DNA of 43,346 bases from an uncultured Ruminococcus sp. GTDB lineage: Bacteria > Bacillota > Clostridia > Oscillospirales > Ruminococcaceae. Under the pieces are notes generated by a model. It did no database searches and had not been told where the DNA came from. It saw nothing but the letters and a program-made list of their open reading frames with translations. Numbering within the stretch: the stretch's first letter is position 1; each line of letters opens with the position of its first letter. The translations under genes were made by a program, and so were the position numbers. Of this stretch, positions 41,311 to 43,346 are shown in pieces. The stretch spans positions 1-43,346 of the forward strand of contig CADCFQ010000018.1 in the NCBI GenBank assembly GCA_902800795.1, given 5' to 3'.

Positions 41311-41553
41311 TTATATCTCCTGTGACTTGATGTTTTCTAACATCCCGCCATTTTCCCGGCAGATGATCATCATATCATCAAGCGCATCTTCAATTGACAG
41401 CGTGTGTTCAATATCGAAATGCTCGTTAAGAAACTCGATTGCTCCGTATTTCTCCAAAAAAGCAAGAGCTTCCCCTCGTGAAAGATCATGTTCATTGGCG
41501 AACTCGCATATCAGGAAATCTATATACTTTTCGATGCTTGACTGGTTTTTCAT
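41311..41553 (-). CDS. DUF3791-like small protein
   Basis: 80 residues, acidic, helical: KYIDFLICEFANEHDLSRGEALAFLEKYGAIEFLNEHFDIEHTLSIEDALDDM. The pattern (helical N-terminus, LsxxEAxxxFxxYGxxxxLxExYDxxHT) fits the DUF3791 group, which is often found next to a DUF3990 protein in presumed toxin-antitoxin-like pairs. No DUF3990 gene is seen here. AAGGAGG lies 8 bases before this ATG and a consensus promoter is just upstream. A longer in-frame start overlaps the -35 box and is not used. Confidence 0.65.
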   Translation of the reverse strand: MKNQSSIEKYIDFLICEFANEHDLSRGEALAFLEKYGAIEFLNEHFDIEHTLSIEDALDDMMIICRENGGMLENIKSQEI

Positions 41554-41578
41554 CCTTTTTACCTCCTTGATTTTGGCT

Positions 41579-41607
41579 ATTATACCATAGCTGTTAAAGA
41601 ATTGCAA
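41579..41607 (-). promoter_or_regulatory. Sigma-A promoter of the DUF3791-like gene
   Basis: Minus strand TTGCAA, 17 bases, TATAAT. Confidence 0.8.
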
Positions 41608-41625
41608 GTCATTGAGCCGATTTGT

Positions 41626-41793
41626 TTAGATTATTTTCTTGCGGTGTCGCCCAGACATATAGTCCAATATCGTTCTATGACTTTCAGGTAAAACTGCACA
41701 AATAATGCAACCCTCGCTGACAGGCCACTCCGACCTGTCAGCGCTCTTTATATATGCAAACGAATGTTCCGCCTGCCAAACATCTTTGTGCAA
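41626..41793 (-). CDS. Doubtful short gene or remnant
   Basis: 55 codons starting at TTG with GGAGG 9 bases upstream, reading HKDVWQAEHSFAYIKSADRS at the start and ending RHRKKII. The composition is plausible for protein but no family is recognised. A perfect 10-bp hairpin (41715-41743) lies inside it. It may be the end of a degraded gene. Confidence 0.25.
   Translation of the reverse strand: MHKDVWQAEHSFAYIKSADRSEWPVSEGCIICAVLPESHRTILDYMSGRHRKKII
41715..41743. other. Perfect 10-bp stem hairpin
   Basis: CGCTGACAGG - 9-base loop - CCTGTCAGCG, followed on the plus strand by CTCTTTATATA. Terminator-like or a protein-binding palindrome. Confidence 0.5.
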
Positions 41794-41826
41794 TCCTACA
41801 AACCTCCAGCTGTCCAAAAATTTGCA

Positions 41827-41855
41827 TTGACAGTCGTTACAAAGCGTGATATTAT
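41827..41855 (+). promoter_or_regulatory. Sigma-A promoter of the LexA-like remnant
   Basis: TTGACA, 17 bases, TATTAT. Confidence 0.8.
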
Positions 41856-41894
41856 ACTTTCAAGGACAAAGTCACAGTACTTTGGAGGTACAAA

Positions 41895-42111
41895 ATGAAC
41901 GAGAAAAAACGCCAGGCAGTTTACACCATGATCGAGTACATCGACAACTACTACCGCGAGAACCGGCATACACCATCGCTGCGGGAGATCGAAGCTGAAA
42001 AACAGCAGCGTGGTCTCCACGCTCGGTGCTGAGCCAGCGGACTATATTATCGAGTGTCCCCGGTGTCATAAGCTGTTTGGACTATATATCAAGGTACTGC
42101 ACACCGCGTAA
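41895..42111 (+). pseudogene. Disrupted LexA-type regulator
   Basis: Begins with GGAGG and ATG and encodes a LexA-like N-terminal helix-turn-helix half, NEKKRQAVYTMIEYIDNYYR then HTPSLREIEA, but the rest of the winged helix and the S24 autoprotease domain are missing. The start frame stops at 42032 after 45 residues. Another frame continues to 42111 with AEPADYIIECPRCHKLFG, including a CxxC pair. An internal deletion with frame change is the simplest explanation. The promoter is still intact. Confidence 0.6.
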
Positions 42112-42135
42112 ATTACGATAATACCGGAGGATAGT

Positions 42136-42879
42136 ATGAGTAATAAACTTCATATCACTAATATACAGAGTATTACAAAACAGTATTATTCCGGATTCTG
42201 CGGAACGGATATATCCGTACTAGATCCGGGGACGTATTTCGTTTGCTCGCCCGAAAGGGATGCGGAGTTAAAAGGATTTGGTAAAAAATACACTTTGTTT
42301 GCTTTGGTCAATAACGACTTGTGTGTTATTTCATATTCTCCCAAGCACTCAGAACTGATCGCTTCGCTCAGGAATCTTGACAGAGAAAGTATCATTGATT
42401 CTCTGATTCAGCATTTTGAATTGAAAACTATGCAGCTTATGATTTTTGACCGTGAAATAATAGATCGGTATGGAGATGCAAGAATACTGACTGAGCAGGA
42501 TTACAGCTTGTATGAAGAATTCTTCAAAGAGACTAAACCGTATGCAGATCCAAGCGGATGGCTTTACGATTACTTTGCTGGGGAAACATCAAAGGGCTTT
42601 TTTACGGGATATGTAAAAAACGGTAAATTGGTTTCCGTCTGCGACACACCCGAAATGCCGTATATGGAAGGTCGGATACAACATACCGGCATAGAGACAA
42701 TAATAACGGAACGAAGAAAAGGATATGCAAAATATACGGCCGCTCTTGCAACTCATAATTTGATCAAGAACAGTGTTTGTCCTCAATGGGAATGCAGCAT
42801 TGATAATATCGCATCAATAAAACTCGCTGAATCGATCGGATATGAAAAATATGCAGTTGCATATATTGTTCGAGAATAA
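42136..42879 (+). CDS. GNAT-family N-acetyltransferase
   Basis: A 247-residue cytoplasmic protein. The N-terminal half (about 1-115) has no recognised family. The C-terminal half is GNAT-like: TGYVKNGKLVSVCDTPEMPYM (beta4 region), IETIITERRKGYAKYTAALATHNL with the RxxGY acetyl-CoA loop, and ECSIDNIASIKLAESIGYEKYAVAYIV for the last strands. The substrate is unknown. CGGAGG precedes the ATG. Codon use is much more AT-rich than in the genes before 40 kb, consistent with acquisition by transfer. It appears intact, unlike its neighbours. Confidence 0.82.
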   Translation: MSNKLHITNIQSITKQYYSGFCGTDISVLDPGTYFVCSPERDAELKGFGKKYTLFALVNNDLCVISYSPKHSELIASLRNLDRESIIDSLIQHFELKTMQLMIFDREIIDRYGDARILTEQDYSLYEEFFKETKPYADPSGWLYDYFAGETSKGFFTGYVKNGKLVSVCDTPEMPYMEGRIQHTGIETIITERRKGYAKYTAALATHNLIKNSVCPQWECSIDNIASIKLAESIGYEKYAVAYIVRE

Positions 42880-42941
42880 AAAAATATAATTTTTAATCAA
42901 CGCAAACTAACCATCCACCCTGCGGTGAATTCGGGAATAAT

Positions 42942-43005
42942 GGGTCGGGATCATTACGGTCACAGGAGAACTGTACTCCTGCGACAGATGATCCCGGCCC
43001 TTTTT
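42942..43005 (+). promoter_or_regulatory. Nested hairpin with T run upstream of the RepA-like gene
   Basis: Outer stem CGGGATCAT / ATGATCCCG extended by GGG/CCC, inner stem CAGGAG / CTCCTG, then T5. It has terminator form, placed about 30 bases before the start codon, so either an attenuator or the terminator of the GNAT gene. Confidence 0.6.
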
Positions 43006-43034
43006 GTTTCAAGAAAAATGAAAGGGGAAATCAA

Positions 43035-43346
43035 ATGGAAAATCAGATCGTAAAACCGTTGGAAACAGTCGGCGGTGAAGAACTGCTCGAGATGCAGCTT
43101 CCGTCGAAGGAGTTTATCATTGAGGGACTGCTGCCGAAAGGACTTGCGATGATCGTAGGTGCGATAAAGATCGGTAAATCTTTTCTTTCATTGCAGGTCG
43201 CGCTTGCTGTGTCAAGCGGGGAAATGCTGTGGAGCTTTCCGACAAACAAGCCTCATCCTTGCGGCAGGAGCAGAGCAAAGAGCTGAAAACAGCTCTCGAC
43301 AAGATCACGAAGCGAGTGTACCTGTTCACAGCAGCAGTCTTCCTGA
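43035..43346 (+). pseudogene. Truncated RepA-like AAA ATPase, runs off the window
   Basis: Starts after AAAGGGG with an N-terminus typical of plasmid/ICE RepA-type (AAA_25) ATPases: LPSKEFIIEGLLPKGLAMIVG, Walker A GAIKIGKS (the family has GAPKIGKS) and FLSLQVALAVSSGEMLW. After about residue 71 the similarity ends and the frame stops at 43286. A different frame then reads QEQSKELKTALDKITKRVYL and LFTAAVFL to the window edge, resembling the end of another mobile-element protein. A deletion joining two genes is likely. Confidence 0.6.

Overview
The window looks like a chromosomal segment from a Gram-positive, endospore-forming anaerobe of the Ruminococcus/Oscillospiraceae kind. The evidence is three sporulation genes (spoIVA, a SPOCS/LysM gene of the SipL type, and an uninterrupted sigK), PTS sugar uptake, three surface proteins ending in an NPxTG sorting signal, consensus sigma-A promoters and strong AAGGAGG ribosome sites. 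Base composition is moderately GC-rich through about 40.5 kb and visibly AT-richer after that. The species assignment is inference.

Layout. 0-5 kb: the end of an FtsX-like ABC permease, a small membrane protein, ychF and an S66 LD-carboxypeptidase. 5-8 kb (minus strand): a SPOCS/LysM gene followed by spoIVA behind a possible sigma-E promoter. 8.3-14.4 kb: two DegV fatty-acid-binding proteins, a ClpC-type unfoldase, a 37-residue Cys/Gly micropeptide, trmL and a pyridoxamine kinase. 14.5-18.5 kb: a membrane diguanylate cyclase, an unknown membrane protein and a two-domain PPK2. 18.6-24 kb (minus strand): leuC, leuD and leuB interleaved with two unknown genes and followed by a PP2C phosphatase. 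24.2-27.9 kb: a small membrane protein, a CE2/SGNH esterase, a TraB-like lipoprotein, a candidate small RNA region and sigK.

28-36.5 kb is a carbohydrate region. An NPxTG surface protein sits behind a perfect CcpA cre site. Next come a LacI-family repressor and a sucrose operon (EIIBCA, GH32 sucrose-6-P hydrolase, fructokinase, HPr, enzyme I). The repressor gene and the operon share a 20-bp operator, so one cluster holds a whole phosphorelay from PEP to sucrose and its regulator. 36.5-40.3 kb holds a beta-helix (DUF4353-like) NPxTG protein and a second Ig-like NPxTG protein, divergently transcribed.

From 40.3 kb the character changes. Two copies of a tRNA-Leu 3' end with its terminator, one of them running back to the anticodon loop, mark what looks like the attachment site of a genomic island. 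Beyond it lie a frameshifted MNT nucleotidyltransferase, an orphan DUF3791-like gene, a broken LexA-type regulator, a GNAT acetyltransferase and a truncated RepA-like ATPase. This is a decaying mobile element that continues past the window.

The most noteworthy items are the tRNA-Leu attachment-site remnant, the self-contained sucrose PTS with an HPr lacking the regulatory serine, the cre-controlled NPxTG surface-protein set, the Cys-rich micropeptide, a hairpin that bridges a Shine-Dalgarno site to its start codon, and a candidate small RNA with iteron-like upstream repeats.
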